From Nitrospira sp. MA-1 (GTDB lineage: Bacteria; Nitrospirota; Nitrospiria; Nitrospirales; UBA8639), in contig JAQJDB010000006.1 of NCBI GenBank assembly GCA_032139905.1, forward strand, positions 558,001 to 622,000: 64,000 bases of DNA, in the 5' to 3' direction. The notes below the pieces were generated by a model that was given only the letters and a program-made list of their open reading frames with translations, made no database searches and had not been told where the DNA came from. Below, one piece after another: positions 26,016 through 34,629 of this stretch; within the stretch, counting starts at the first letter, position 1, and every line of letters begins with the position of its first letter. The position numbers and the translations under genes are program-made.

Positions 26016-26960
26016 CTAATCCCTATGGGATGGCATGAGACTATCCGATGTGAACAATCGACGCAAGCCTTCTTTGAGTGAGATTTGAGGAGTCCAGCCG
26101 AGGGTCTGAGCCACCTGGGTATTGTCACAGACCCAATTAAGGTGGAGAAGTTCAGCCGCCTTCCCGCTGGTGAAAAGAGGAGTATATCTCAAGAGGTGGG
26201 AAAATATTTCATTACTTTTTCCTCCAATTTGTAGGAGGCTTGGTGGAATTTGCAAGCACAGGCGGAGGCGAGGATTGGAAATACGAAAGACATCCTCCCA
26301 GGAATATCCACCAGGGAAGCCATCATCAATCTCAAAAATTTGAGAGGGTGGGGCCTGGATTTTCAGCCAATAAAGAATAGCGTTGCAGAGATCGTCAACA
26401 TGAATCAAGGAAAATCTGGCTTGGGAAGGACCAAGTTGAATCCCTATTCCTTTGCGTAATATGGTAAAAAGTGGGAGCAGGGCACGGTCTTGCGGTCCAT
26501 AGACGGCAGGTGGACGAAAAATACTCCACTTCAGGTCCCCCGCCTCACGGGTTAAAACTGCTTCACCTTCATGTTTGCTCCAGGCATAGGGTGAAAGTGA
26601 TGGCTCACGAGCGGCGAGGGATGAGAGAAGAACAAATCGTGGGGGAGAGGAATGCGCGAGACAGGCTTGAATGATATTAGAGACTCCCATCACATTGGTC
26701 GGATAGAAGTCCTCTCGGCTAATTCCGCGAATCGCACCTGCACAATGAATGACGGCAAACGAGTCTTTGACCAGGGCTAAAAGGCTGGCAGGATTTTCCA
26801 ACCGGCATTGGACAGGTTCTATTCCGAGATTTTCGAGCTTTTGAACTTGGCGTGGAGAGCGGGCCAAACCACGGACATGCCACCCAGCTTTCTTTAAATG
26901 CTGAGCTATGACTCCCCCAATAAAACCGGAAGCCCCTGTTAGGGCGACGGTAGTTCCCAT
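26016..26960 (-). CDS. NAD(P)-dependent epimerase/dehydratase-like reductase (CerR-like)
   Basis: A 314-aa extended short-chain dehydrogenase. VALTGASGFIGGVIAQHLKKAGWHVRGLAR is the NAD(P) site (GxxGxxG), CAGAIRGISREDF follows, LLSSLAAREP carries the serine and YAWSKHEGE carries the YxxxK catalytic pair near residue 125. FRPPAVYGPQDRALLP is the usual downstream segment. Although annotated as a sugar epimerase family, a protein of this type next to spt in Caulobacter (CerR) reduces the 3-keto group of the sphingoid/ceramide intermediate. The neighbours here are acyl-AMP ligase, carrier protein and spt, so the same role is inferred. Confidence 0.77.
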   Translation of the reverse strand: MGTTVALTGASGFIGGVIAQHLKKAGWHVRGLARSPRQVQKLENLGIEPVQCRLENPASLLALVKDSFAVIHCAGAIRGISREDFYPTNVMGVSNIIQACLAHSSPPRFVLLSSLAAREPSLSPYAWSKHEGEAVLTREAGDLKWSIFRPPAVYGPQDRALLPLFTILRKGIGIQLGPSQARFSLIHVDDLCNAILYWLKIQAPPSQIFEIDDGFPGGYSWEDVFRISNPRLRLCLQIPPSLLQIGGKSNEIFSHLLRYTPLFTSGKAAELLHLNWVCDNTQVAQTLGWTPQISLKEGLRRLFTSDSLMPSHRD

Positions 26961-26994
26961 AGTGGAGGACGAGTGAGGAAAGGATAGTCCGGTC

Positions 26995-28758
26995 TTAAGC
27001 AGACCTGGCTATGGACAGCATTGGAGTGACCTCTTCCCACTGAATTCGAGTGAGAAAGTCTGCTTTGGCTCGAGATCGAGAAAGTTTTCCAGATGATGTT
27101 CGCGGGAGTGTCCTGGGGGGGATAAGTTCAATATAGCAGGGAATAGACAACTCCTTGTGAACTAAGGATCGTAGGCGCTGAACCAAGTCCTCCCGTTTTT
27201 GAGAATCCATTTCACGGCATTGCACAACCATGATGGCGATCTCATGACCGTCAGGGGAGGAAACGGAAAAAGCGGATGAATCACCAGGTCGGACTTCCGC
27301 CTGTTGTTCTGCCATGAATTCTAAATCTTGAGGCCAGATATTCCGTCCATTAATGATGATCATATCTTTGGACCGGCCAATAATGACGAGACTGTTGTTG
27401 ACCCAATAGCCGATGTCGCCCGTATTGAGCCAGCCATCGTGGGAGAGGACCTCTTCCGTCATGATTGGATCATTGAAATATCCAGTCATGGTGCTTGCCC
27501 CACGCACAAAAATTACTCCACTTTCTCGCTCATCGAGGACATCTCCGTTCATATTACGTATTTGAACTTCATATCCAGGGAGAGGAACACCGCAATTCAC
27601 AAATTTGCTGCATCGAGCCTGGTTGTCATCAGTGGAGGATGGGACAAAAGGCATGGCTAACCGGTTATTCGAGAGCTGATCTCCGTCAACCCTGTCAACC
27701 TCGAGGCCTTTGTTCAATGGAGCGAAACTAACTGCCAAAGAACATTCAGCCATCCCATAGCAAGCCAAAAATGCTTCAGATTTAAACCCGCTGGCCTTCA
27801 GGGTTTTGGCAAAACGGGAGAGGCTATCGGCACGAATTGTTTCTGCTCCAGCGCCAGCGATTCGCCAGGAGCTGAGATCATACTGTTCATTGAAATCTTC
27901 CCCAAGTCTTCGCACGCAGAGCTCGTATCCAAAGGAAGGGCTGAATGAAATTGTTGCCCGACTCTTGGTCATTAAACTCAGCCACTGACGAGGACGCATG
28001 GCAAAATCGCGTGTGCTCAAATAATCAACAGAAAGCTGTGAAGCGATTGGACCAAGAACGAATCCGACTAGTCCCATATCATGGTAAAAGGGAAGCCAGG
28101 AGACACAACGGTCGCCAGTCTGAACTTGTAAGCCATGCTGAATGATTCCGGATAGATTGGTCATCACGGCCGATTGGGTGACTTCAACGCCTCTAGGCCA
28201 ACGTGTGCTACCAGAGGTGTATTGAATATAGGCTAATTCGTGCGGCTCCAGTGGTCTGAGCGGATCATGAGTTTCTTGCAATGAGGCGAATGTTTCTGGG
28301 CCTCCGATGAGGGCCAGATCCATCTCGGCTGCTGCTTCCTCTAAAAATGGCAAAAAGCCTTCAGGTGCCATGGCGATAGAGGCTTGGCAGCTCTCGAGTA
28401 GCCGTTTAAGTTGGGTGACGTATGCCTGATGTCCCCCTAAATGCAGCGAAATAGGAAGAGGAACCGGAACAAGTCCGGCATACTGACAGGCGAAAAAGAA
28501 TCGAATGAAATCCGGGGTGGTGTCAGCAATGAGGGCCACCCGAGCGCCACGAGCTAGTCCTAATCCGTTCAGTCTTCTTGCTAGATTTTGAGCTTGTTGT
28601 TGCAGGCCGGCATATGTCAACACGTGGGTGAGTTTGCCTCTCCCTGAATAAAAATTACAGCCGGTTTCTCCTGAAGCCGCATAATCAAGGGCCTCTGAAA
28701 GGGTGGAGAAGTTCCCATGTTTAAGTCTGAGTTGGTGATGAGTTGGTGTAGCGTTCAT
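26995..28758 (-). CDS. Fatty-acyl-AMP ligase / acyl-ACP synthetase
   Basis: A 587-aa adenylating enzyme that activates a fatty acid with ATP and passes it to a carrier protein. The P-loop is YIQYTSGSTRWPRGVEVT near residue 190. SWLPFYHDMGLVG, ACYGMAECSLAVSF, MTGYFNDP, WLNTGDIGYW and GRSKDMIIINGRNIWPQDLE follow in order. The C-terminal LPRTSSGKLSRSRAK holds the A10 lysine. FYHDMGLVG and the length favour the fatty-acyl-AMP ligase group over CoA ligases. It heads the minus-strand array and is followed by the reductase, carrier protein and spt, the Caulobacter ceramide set, so it likely loads the carrier for Spt. Confidence 0.85.
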   Translation of the reverse strand: MNATPTHHQLRLKHGNFSTLSEALDYAASGETGCNFYSGRGKLTHVLTYAGLQQQAQNLARRLNGLGLARGARVALIADTTPDFIRFFFACQYAGLVPVPLPISLHLGGHQAYVTQLKRLLESCQASIAMAPEGFLPFLEEAAAEMDLALIGGPETFASLQETHDPLRPLEPHELAYIQYTSGSTRWPRGVEVTQSAVMTNLSGIIQHGLQVQTGDRCVSWLPFYHDMGLVGFVLGPIASQLSVDYLSTRDFAMRPRQWLSLMTKSRATISFSPSFGYELCVRRLGEDFNEQYDLSSWRIAGAGAETIRADSLSRFAKTLKASGFKSEAFLACYGMAECSLAVSFAPLNKGLEVDRVDGDQLSNNRLAMPFVPSSTDDNQARCSKFVNCGVPLPGYEVQIRNMNGDVLDERESGVIFVRGASTMTGYFNDPIMTEEVLSHDGWLNTGDIGYWVNNSLVIIGRSKDMIIINGRNIWPQDLEFMAEQQAEVRPGDSSAFSVSSPDGHEIAIMVVQCREMDSQKREDLVQRLRSLVHKELSIPCYIELIPPRTLPRTSSGKLSRSRAKADFLTRIQWEEVTPMLSIARSA

Positions 28759-28826
28759 TCTATCTCAAGGATTAAAGGCAATATTATTCCAAATGGTTTG
28801 CTATAAAGCATTTTATTAATTAAGCA

Positions 28827-28855
28827 ATTATAGTGCCATCATGATTTTTTGATTA
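28827..28855 (-). promoter_or_regulatory. Candidate promoter of the spt/glycan array
   Basis: On the minus strand a perfect TATAAT (28827-28832) lies in AT-rich sequence, about 70 bases before the ATG of the acyl-AMP ligase. No good -35 box is visible at 17 bases, so it may need an activator. The rest of 28759-28987 shows no gene. Confidence 0.35.
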
Positions 28856-28987
28856 ATGATTAAGAACGAAGGAAAAGTGAAAGTGAATTTTCTTATTCGG
28901 TTTAAATTGTAGTAAAAAAACCGCAATTTGAGTCTATTTTGCAACAGTCAGTTTCCGGTATATAGGTAATTGTAGCTAGATAAAAGT

Positions 28988-29419
28988 TCAGCGAATCCAG
29001 TTGTTTTTGAGGTGACTGAAAATTGTTTGGTGCACCTCTTCTGAGGTGTCATTTGAATTCTTGAGTTGAGGTGGCCCAGGCCATCCATGGTCAAAAAATT
29101 GCTGCTGAGAAAATAATCGAGGCGTGTCATACCGGGGAATGACATGAAAATGAACCTCGGGGTCAACCATCATCAACATAAGGTAATTTATTTTGCTATA
29201 GCCAAATGTGCGTGAGACACTTGTCTCAATCTCACGTATGATCCCAGGCAGTTCTTTAAATGCATCGGCACTAATTTGGGAAAACGCTGTGGCCTCCTCT
29301 CGACAAATTAATACCAGGGAGCCAAGGGTCACTTGTTGGGGGCGCAGGAGCACAACCCATTGGGAAAAATCTTTGAGACAGGTATCGGGATACCCAAATT
29401 TTTTCATTGTGGTGTTCAT
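28988..29419 (-). CDS. HIT-family protein
   Basis: A 143-aa histidine-triad protein. The signature is VDPEVHFHVIPRYDTPR near residue 95, a shortened form of the HxHxHxx nucleotide-binding loop. The N-terminus has the usual small beta-domain (QWVVLLRPQQVTLGSLVLICREE) and a helical AFKELPGIIREIE. HIT proteins hydrolyse or transfer nucleotidyl groups. It begins 383 bases from the divergent hydroxylase-like gene and ends ~230 bases before the acyl-AMP ligase. A link to lipid headgroup chemistry is possible but unproved. Confidence 0.8.
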   Translation of the reverse strand: MNTTMKKFGYPDTCLKDFSQWVVLLRPQQVTLGSLVLICREEATAFSQISADAFKELPGIIREIETSVSRTFGYSKINYLMLMMVDPEVHFHVIPRYDTPRLFSQQQFFDHGWPGPPQLKNSNDTSEEVHQTIFSHLKNNWIR

Positions 29420-29802
29420 GGACCTGCACTTATACCCAAAGAGATATTCTTGTGTCTATGAGGCAAAGAGTCTCTTCTGTCCCCATGGGCCTATATTGGC
29501 ATCCCGAGTGGCCCATCGAAATATATCACGGGTTTTATGCTAAAACCCGGTTTCAATATTACTATGCAGCTATGTTAGGCATTGATCCTGTAATGGATTG
29601 AACCAGGTTTTTGAGTGTGGGAATTAATGCATTCCGTTATAATCATTCAGGCTTTTCGATTGGAGGTATCGGTTTCCAGTTGTCTATTCTTGTGGCTTCT
29701 TCCGAAGGTTTCTATAATTGTCATAGGGGATGATCCTGAAGAATCAGGTGTGGGATGGATTGAGGGCAACAGGCAAATGAGGAAAGGGATGGAGGTTCCA
29801 GG
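29420..29802. other. Divergent intergenic region
   Basis: 383 bases between the HIT gene and the hydroxylase-like gene. A 47-codon frame from ATG 29458 (+) ends YYAAMLGIDPVMD; it is not recognised and lacks a ribosome site. Promoters for both flanking genes are expected here. Confidence 0.35.
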
Positions 29803-30537
29803 GTGCTAACCAGTCAATGGTATCGTGAAAAGTATCTCCTTGATCGCATGACGTTTCGCGATCTGATATGGGCGTACGTTTTATACCCAAGTATTCAATT
29901 ATATGGGGTGTTATTGGCCTGTAGTATCGTCGGTGCCATCGTCATTTTCGAGTACTTTCCTGTTTCTCCCCTTCACATGGCAGGAAGTATTGTTCTGACC
30001 CTGCTTGCTTATCCCTTCGTAGAATATGCTGTCCATCGGTTTATTTTACATGGGCGATACCTGTATCGGTCGCCATGGACGGCAGCCTTGTGGAAACGGA
30101 TTCACTATGATCACCACCAAGATTCCAATGATTTACGGGTGTTGTTCGGGGCGGGCTCGACCACCCTACCTACGATTGTCGTGGCCACTTTCCCTATTGG
30201 GATGAGTGTTGGAGGCTGGGTGGGGGCCGCCCTTTCTTTTGGGACAGGATTGGCGTGTTTTATGGTGTATGAACTCTGTCATTGCATGCAGCATCTGCGC
30301 GTGAATCCCAAAGTTAAGTTTTTACGGCGGATCAAGCGACATCATTTGCTGCATCATTTTCATAACGAACAAGGAAACTTTGGGATCACGAGTCTGTTTT
30401 GTGACCGGATTTTCGGTAGTGAGTATGGGAGTGCTGAGGATGTGCCGTTCAGTCAGACCGTTTCCAACCTGGGTTATGCGGATGAGGAACGATCCCACTA
30501 CCCTTGGGTGGCCCAACTATCCGAACAGAAGCCATAA
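29803..30537 (+). CDS. Fatty acid/sphingoid hydroxylase superfamily membrane protein
   Basis: A 244-aa integral membrane di-iron enzyme of the sterol desaturase/fatty acid hydroxylase superfamily. Histidine clusters are EYAVHRFILHGRYL, IHYDHHQDSND, ELCHCMQHLRVN and RHHLLHHFHNEQGNFG, and hydrophobic segments lie at ~25-75 and ~120-150. The start is GTG at 29803, chosen because GGAGG at 29791-29795 stands seven bases before it. Superfamily members hydroxylate fatty acids, sterols or the sphingoid C4/acyl C2 positions. Adjacency to spt genes and to a ceramide-synthase-like gene makes a sphingolipid hydroxylase the best guess, but the specificity cannot be read. Confidence 0.8.
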   Translation: MLTSQWYREKYLLDRMTFRDLIWAYVLYPSIQLYGVLLACSIVGAIVIFEYFPVSPLHMAGSIVLTLLAYPFVEYAVHRFILHGRYLYRSPWTAALWKRIHYDHHQDSNDLRVLFGAGSTTLPTIVVATFPIGMSVGGWVGAALSFGTGLACFMVYELCHCMQHLRVNPKVKFLRRIKRHHLLHHFHNEQGNFGITSLFCDRIFGSEYGSAEDVPFSQTVSNLGYADEERSHYPWVAQLSEQKP

Positions 30538-30636
30538 AAGGCCCATGAAGATTCGTAGTAGTGATCCTCGCATCGCCTCACGAGGCCGCACTTCCTGTAG
30601 GCGAAGGGTTCGCCAAGATGGCTGGGGAAAGGCGTT

Positions 30637-31761
30637 TTGATTCGCATTGAACCGGTCACCGACCGCGCCGGTCTCAAAGAGTTTATTCGCCTTCCCTGGA
30701 AGTTGTACCACTCAGATCCTCATTGGATTCCGCCTTTATTGGTCGAACGGCTCCATACCTTTTCCCAGAAAAATCCCTATTTTCAACATGCTCGTTGGCA
30801 ATGTTGGCTGGCTTATCGAGGACAGGAACCCGTCGGTCGAATTTCTGCCCAGATTGATGACCTGCATCTCAGTCGTTATCAGGATCGGACGGGGTTTTTT
30901 GGCCTGCTTGAAGCAGAGGAGGAGTCCAGTATCTTTCACGCGCTATTTCAGGCTGCGGAAACCTGGCTTCAGACTCAGGGGATGACGAACGTTCGTGGGC
31001 CGTTTAACCTGTCGATCAATCAGGAATGTGGTCTGTTGGTTGATGGGTTTGATTCACCGCCCATGATTATGATGGGCCACGCCATGCCTTACTACCCATA
31101 CGGTGTTGAACAAAATGCCTATGAAAAGGCCCAAGATCTTCTGGCCTATCGTATTGGAATACATTTTAGTTTTCCCCCTGGAGTTTCTCTGTTTCTCAAA
31201 AAAGCGAAAACCTCGATGCGAATTCGTCCGTTACGGCGGAAGCATCTGAATGAAGATTTAGCGATTATTAAGGATATTTTCGAAGAGGCCTGGTCAGATA
31301 ATTGGGGATTTCTTCCGTTTACCGATGCAGAATTTGCTGAGATCGGACAGCAGCTTAAGCTATTGGTTGAAGATGATTTTGTCCAGATCGCTGAAATCGA
31401 TGGTGAACCAACGGCGATGTTGGTTGCCTTTCCCAATATGCATGAGGTCATTCGAGATCTGAATGGGCATCTATTTCCATGGGGTTGGCTGAAAATCTTA
31501 TGGCGGTTGAAAGCGTCCTATCCCCGGTCGGGTCGGGTTGCCTTAATGGGCGTGCGTAAACGATTTCAATCAAGTCCGATGGGTGCGGCGATGGCCTATG
31601 GATTAATTGAAGCGGTGAGGGAAGCAGGGCTTCGAAAACAAATTCAGCATGTCGAAATGTCCTGGATTTTAGAAAATAATAAACGCATGCGTCACATTCT
31701 AGAATCCCTCGGAGCCGAACCATACAAGACGTATAGAATTTACGAGAAGCATCTTCAATGA
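30637..31761 (+). CDS. GNAT-fold acyltransferase, likely bacterial ceramide synthase
   Basis: A 374-aa protein matching the family that includes the Caulobacter ceramide synthase. The conserved N-terminus is TDRAGLKEFIRLPWKLYHSDPHWIPPLLVER, with PVGRISAQIDDLH, GFFGLLEAEEE, VRGPFNLSINQECGLLVDGFDSPPMIMM (a hallmark stretch) and a C-terminal GNAT-like half with MGVRKRFQSSPMGAAMAYGLIEA and EMSWILENNKRMRHILESLGAE. It would N-acylate the sphingoid amine with an acyl-CoA. The start is TTG at 30637 with GGGGAAAGG upstream. It sits ~100 bases after the hydroxylase and 27 before the MobA-like gene. Assigned from recalled family features, not from a search. Confidence 0.75.
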   Translation: MIRIEPVTDRAGLKEFIRLPWKLYHSDPHWIPPLLVERLHTFSQKNPYFQHARWQCWLAYRGQEPVGRISAQIDDLHLSRYQDRTGFFGLLEAEEESSIFHALFQAAETWLQTQGMTNVRGPFNLSINQECGLLVDGFDSPPMIMMGHAMPYYPYGVEQNAYEKAQDLLAYRIGIHFSFPPGVSLFLKKAKTSMRIRPLRRKHLNEDLAIIKDIFEEAWSDNWGFLPFTDAEFAEIGQQLKLLVEDDFVQIAEIDGEPTAMLVAFPNMHEVIRDLNGHLFPWGWLKILWRLKASYPRSGRVALMGVRKRFQSSPMGAAMAYGLIEAVREAGLRKQIQHVEMSWILENNKRMRHILESLGAEPYKTYRIYEKHLQ

Positions 31762-31788
31762 ATGCAGATATGTGTTTCGTGAAGCCAT

Positions 31789-32619
31789 ATGGAGCTTGAC
31801 CATCCACCTGTGACGGCCCTGGTGCTTGCTGGTGCCCGATCCGGGCGAGATCCGGTTGCCCAGATGGCAGGGGTATCAACTAAGGTCCTGGCACAGGTGG
31901 GTGGGGAACCCATGATTTCCCGTGTATTGCAGACGTTAGACCAGTCGCGCACGGTGGGGAAAAGAATATTATGCGGGCCTTCATGGGAAACAATACAAAA
32001 TAATCCGTTTCTAGGAACATTGATTGAGTCAGGAGGGGTACAGTGGGTGGAGCCTCAACAAGGTCCGAGTCTTAGTGTTGCAAGGTTTCTGGATGGTCAC
32101 CCTCAGGAATTCCCTGTTCTGGTCACGACGGCGGACCATGCCTTGTTAACGGCAGAAATGGTTGATTATTTTCTCCATGCGGCGCAGGAAAAACAGATGG
32201 ATGTGGCCGTGGGGCTGGTGCCGTATTCCTCAGTTGTGGCGTCATACCCTCAATCTAAGCGAACGGTTACCCGACTCACGGGCGGAGGGTTTTGCGGGTG
32301 TAATCTCTTTGTTCTCTGCACCCCAAAGGCTAAGCGAATGGTGGAATTTTGGAGCCAGGTTGAGCGTGAGCGCAAGCATCCCATTCGCCTGATTCGAACT
32401 CTTGGAGGGCTGGCCCTGGTCCGTTATCTATTTGGTTGGTTGTCGCTTGCGGAAGCCTTGAATCGACTTGGGCGGAAGCTCAATCTTCAGGTGCAAGAAG
32501 TGCTGCTTCCGTTTCCCGAAGCGGCTATTGATGTAGACACTCCTGAAGATCTGGCCTTGGCGGAAGCCATCTTGGCGAAACGACAGGAAGACATAGAGAA
32601 AGGCGTGGCTCCTGGCTAA
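31789..32619 (+). CDS. MobA-like nucleotidyltransferase
   Basis: A 276-aa GT-A-like NTP transferase. The N-terminal VTALVLAGARSGRDPVA is the nucleotide P-loop, changed from the usual GGxSxRMG. VSTKVLAQVGGEPMISRVL supplies the conserved lysine and 'PL(I)xRV' element. PVLVTTADHALL supplies the metal-binding DH(A). The end, AAIDVDTPEDLALAEAIL, closes the family. Such enzymes make NDP-sugars, CDP-polyols or cofactors. It follows the ceramide-synthase-like gene by 27 bases, so it is probably co-transcribed. A role in making a nucleotide-activated headgroup for a sphingolipid is plausible; nothing in the sequence fixes the substrate. Confidence 0.75.
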   Translation: MELDHPPVTALVLAGARSGRDPVAQMAGVSTKVLAQVGGEPMISRVLQTLDQSRTVGKRILCGPSWETIQNNPFLGTLIESGGVQWVEPQQGPSLSVARFLDGHPQEFPVLVTTADHALLTAEMVDYFLHAAQEKQMDVAVGLVPYSSVVASYPQSKRTVTRLTGGGFCGCNLFVLCTPKAKRMVEFWSQVERERKHPIRLIRTLGGLALVRYLFGWLSLAEALNRLGRKLNLQVQEVLLPFPEAAIDVDTPEDLALAEAILAKRQEDIEKGVAPG

Positions 32620-32688
32620 TCATGGAGGAATGGGCATGGGTGTCTTCCTCGACAATCACCTAACGTAAAAAATCGTTGGAGCCCCATT

Positions 32689-33417
32689 TCACGAGGGATG
32701 AATTTTGAACAGACGTTCAGCATGTTCTAAGTCGGATGGATTATCGATCTCAGCCCAGTTCAACCCCTTAATGCAAAAAGTGGATACATGACCCTGTTGG
32801 GCCAATTCGTCGAGGAGTGATAAGTACCATTGCTTGAGGGCCTCCGGTTTACGAATTCGTTGGTCTAGTGTTGATAGAAAGATTTTAGGTCCATTGCCCT
32901 GAAAACGGATCATGCCGATGGACTCTCCGTTCACCTGTTCGATTGGCAGGGTTTTGCCGATTCGATCCAATTGTGTGCCACGGACGATGACTTTCATGTC
33001 GTCAGCATCGTAGCAAGCTTTCTCATCGGTTACTAAGGTAATGGGCGTAGGGGGGGCCTGCAGCAGACCTTGTAGCACCGCCGATTCAAATAGGGTGTCC
33101 CCATTAATTAATATAAAATCCTGGGTCATGTCGTTTCGGGCCGCCCAACAACTCATCAAATTATCTGCCATGGCAAAAAATGGATTATAGATCGTACGGA
33201 CAGAACCGGAGGCGATATCGTCAGCCAGAAGAGCTTCGACCTTCTCGGCCCCGAACCCTACCACAATGTGAATGGAATCAATTCCCAGGCGAAGAAGTTC
33301 CTGGATTTGCCATTTCACAATTGGTTGTCCATTGACCGGAACGGTACATTTGGGTTTGTCGACTGTATGCGGGAGTAACCGTTTTCCCTGTCCAGCACTT
33401 AAGATCACGGCTTTCAT
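32689..33417 (-). CDS. NTP transferase (sugar-/polyol-phosphate cytidylyltransferase-like)
   Basis: A 242-aa nucleotidyltransferase: AVILSAGQGKRLLPHTVDKPKCTVPVNGQPIVKWQI holds the GxGxR P-loop and lysine, and FILINGDTLFES holds the metal-binding D. GLNWAEIDNPSDLEHAERLF is the C-terminal metal site. The architecture matches LicC-type phosphocholine and inositol-1-phosphate cytidylyltransferases, as well as small sugar-1-P nucleotidylyltransferases. It is on the minus strand between two plus-strand lipid genes. It could make the CDP-alcohol used by the CDP-alcohol phosphotransferase at 36000-37205. That link is inference, though archaeal inositol-phospholipid enzymes pair these two activities. 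Confidence 0.8.
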   Translation of the reverse strand: MKAVILSAGQGKRLLPHTVDKPKCTVPVNGQPIVKWQIQELLRLGIDSIHIVVGFGAEKVEALLADDIASGSVRTIYNPFFAMADNLMSCWAARNDMTQDFILINGDTLFESAVLQGLLQAPPTPITLVTDEKACYDADDMKVIVRGTQLDRIGKTLPIEQVNGESIGMIRFQGNGPKIFLSTLDQRIRKPEALKQWYLSLLDELAQQGHVSTFCIKGLNWAEIDNPSDLEHAERLFKIHPS

Positions 33418-33476
33418 CGTGGTAAGCCTCCTATCATGAGATGTTCACTGTCTATTGCTGTGTTGAGGTATGGTCG

Positions 33477-34535
33477 ATGTTAGTCAGATATCTAGTTCGA
33501 GAGGTCCTGAAGCCAACAGCTGTCGTCTGTGGCCTTTTGGTGGCCTTGTTTGCCGGATACAGTTGGGTCACATTTTTAGCCAAGGCCGTCAATGCACTTT
33601 TGCCGGCAAATATGATTCTCACGCTCATTGCGTTAAAAGTGGGAATTGCGCTTGAGGTCCTCATTCCTATTTCGTTGTATTTCGGGGTTATTTTAGGTTT
33701 TGGCCGTTTGTATACCGATTCTGAAATGAAAGCCTTTATGGCGTGTGGTGTCAATCCGTATCGGATCCTTTTGGCGATTTTTGTTCTTAGCTGTTTTGTG
33801 GGCGTGATTGTCAGCATCTTTTCTTTGTATCTTCGTCCATTGGCCTATGAGGAAAGTTATCGATTAAAGGCTGAAGGAGAGGCTGGATTTCGTTTGAGCA
33901 ATTTAGATGCCGGGCATTTTTATGAACGACGAAATGGATCCCTGGTGTTTTTTGCAGAGGGTGTCGATCAAGACCATCAAAAATTAAGTGGGGTCTTTGT
34001 TCAAAGTGAAAACGGAGATAATTTGCAAGTCTTTTCGGCAAAGACCGCTCAAGAGGAGATTGATCCCCAAAGTGGTATCTCGATTCCAGTTCTCTTTGAT
34101 GGATTCGAATATAAACTGACAAGGGAGGGGGAGATCAAGCACATTTCTGGTTTTTCACGGTTAGCAATTTATCCTCAGGAGCTTGTAGCGGAGTATAAAC
34201 GCAAGGCCGAATCCACACAAAATTTATTAAAATCTGATGCTCGCAAGGATATCGCAGAACTTCAATGGAGGTTTATCGCTCCTTTTTCGGCTATTCTCAT
34301 GGGTCTGCTAGGAGTTCCCTTGAGTCGTGCTTCTCCAAGACAAGGCAAATATGCCAAAACCTTCACAGCCACCGTAATTTTTTCAGTCTATTACTTTGCC
34401 CAGTTGATGGTGAAGACGTTGGTGGAGCAAGGCAACCTCCCCATCATTCCCGGTCTTTGGTGGATTATTCTTGGGTTAGGAGCCTTACTAGCCTATTGGC
34501 TGGCCCCCAAACGTTTCACCAGGTCTTTATCGTAG
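33477..34535 (+). CDS. lptF: LptF/LptG-family permease (LptF-like)
   Basis: An inner-membrane permease of the YjgP/YjgQ family, 352 aa from the ATG at 33477 (GAGG eight bases upstream). A longer frame starts at 33441 but adds only a cysteine-rich stub. The N-terminus LVRYLVREVLKPTAVVCGLLVALFAGY is the family start, with helices at ~12-35, 55-85, 100-130 and three near the C-terminus. The middle ~130 residues form the periplasmic beta-jellyroll (FYERRNGSLVFFAEGVDQ). MGLLGVPLSRASPRQGKYAK is the conserved loop. It partners with the LptG-like gene 95 bases downstream; LptB is not in the window. It sits in the sphingolipid neighbourhood. Confidence 0.87.
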   Translation: MLVRYLVREVLKPTAVVCGLLVALFAGYSWVTFLAKAVNALLPANMILTLIALKVGIALEVLIPISLYFGVILGFGRLYTDSEMKAFMACGVNPYRILLAIFVLSCFVGVIVSIFSLYLRPLAYEESYRLKAEGEAGFRLSNLDAGHFYERRNGSLVFFAEGVDQDHQKLSGVFVQSENGDNLQVFSAKTAQEEIDPQSGISIPVLFDGFEYKLTREGEIKHISGFSRLAIYPQELVAEYKRKAESTQNLLKSDARKDIAELQWRFIAPFSAILMGLLGVPLSRASPRQGKYAKTFTATVIFSVYYFAQLMVKTLVEQGNLPIIPGLWWIILGLGALLAYWLAPKRFTRSLS

Positions 34536-34629
34536 AAGCAGTAGTCCATGGTTTTCCAATATTCTCAGGTATTCTGACGGGATGCCTGGTAAGAGATAAA
34601 CCCCCGTCAATGGGCTTCACGATATTTTC

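Noticed and set aside
29407-29601. A 64-aa plus-strand frame (or 47 aa from 29458) between HIT and hydroxylase genes
   Set aside because: No ribosome binding site, no homolog recognised, partly antisense to the HIT gene start.
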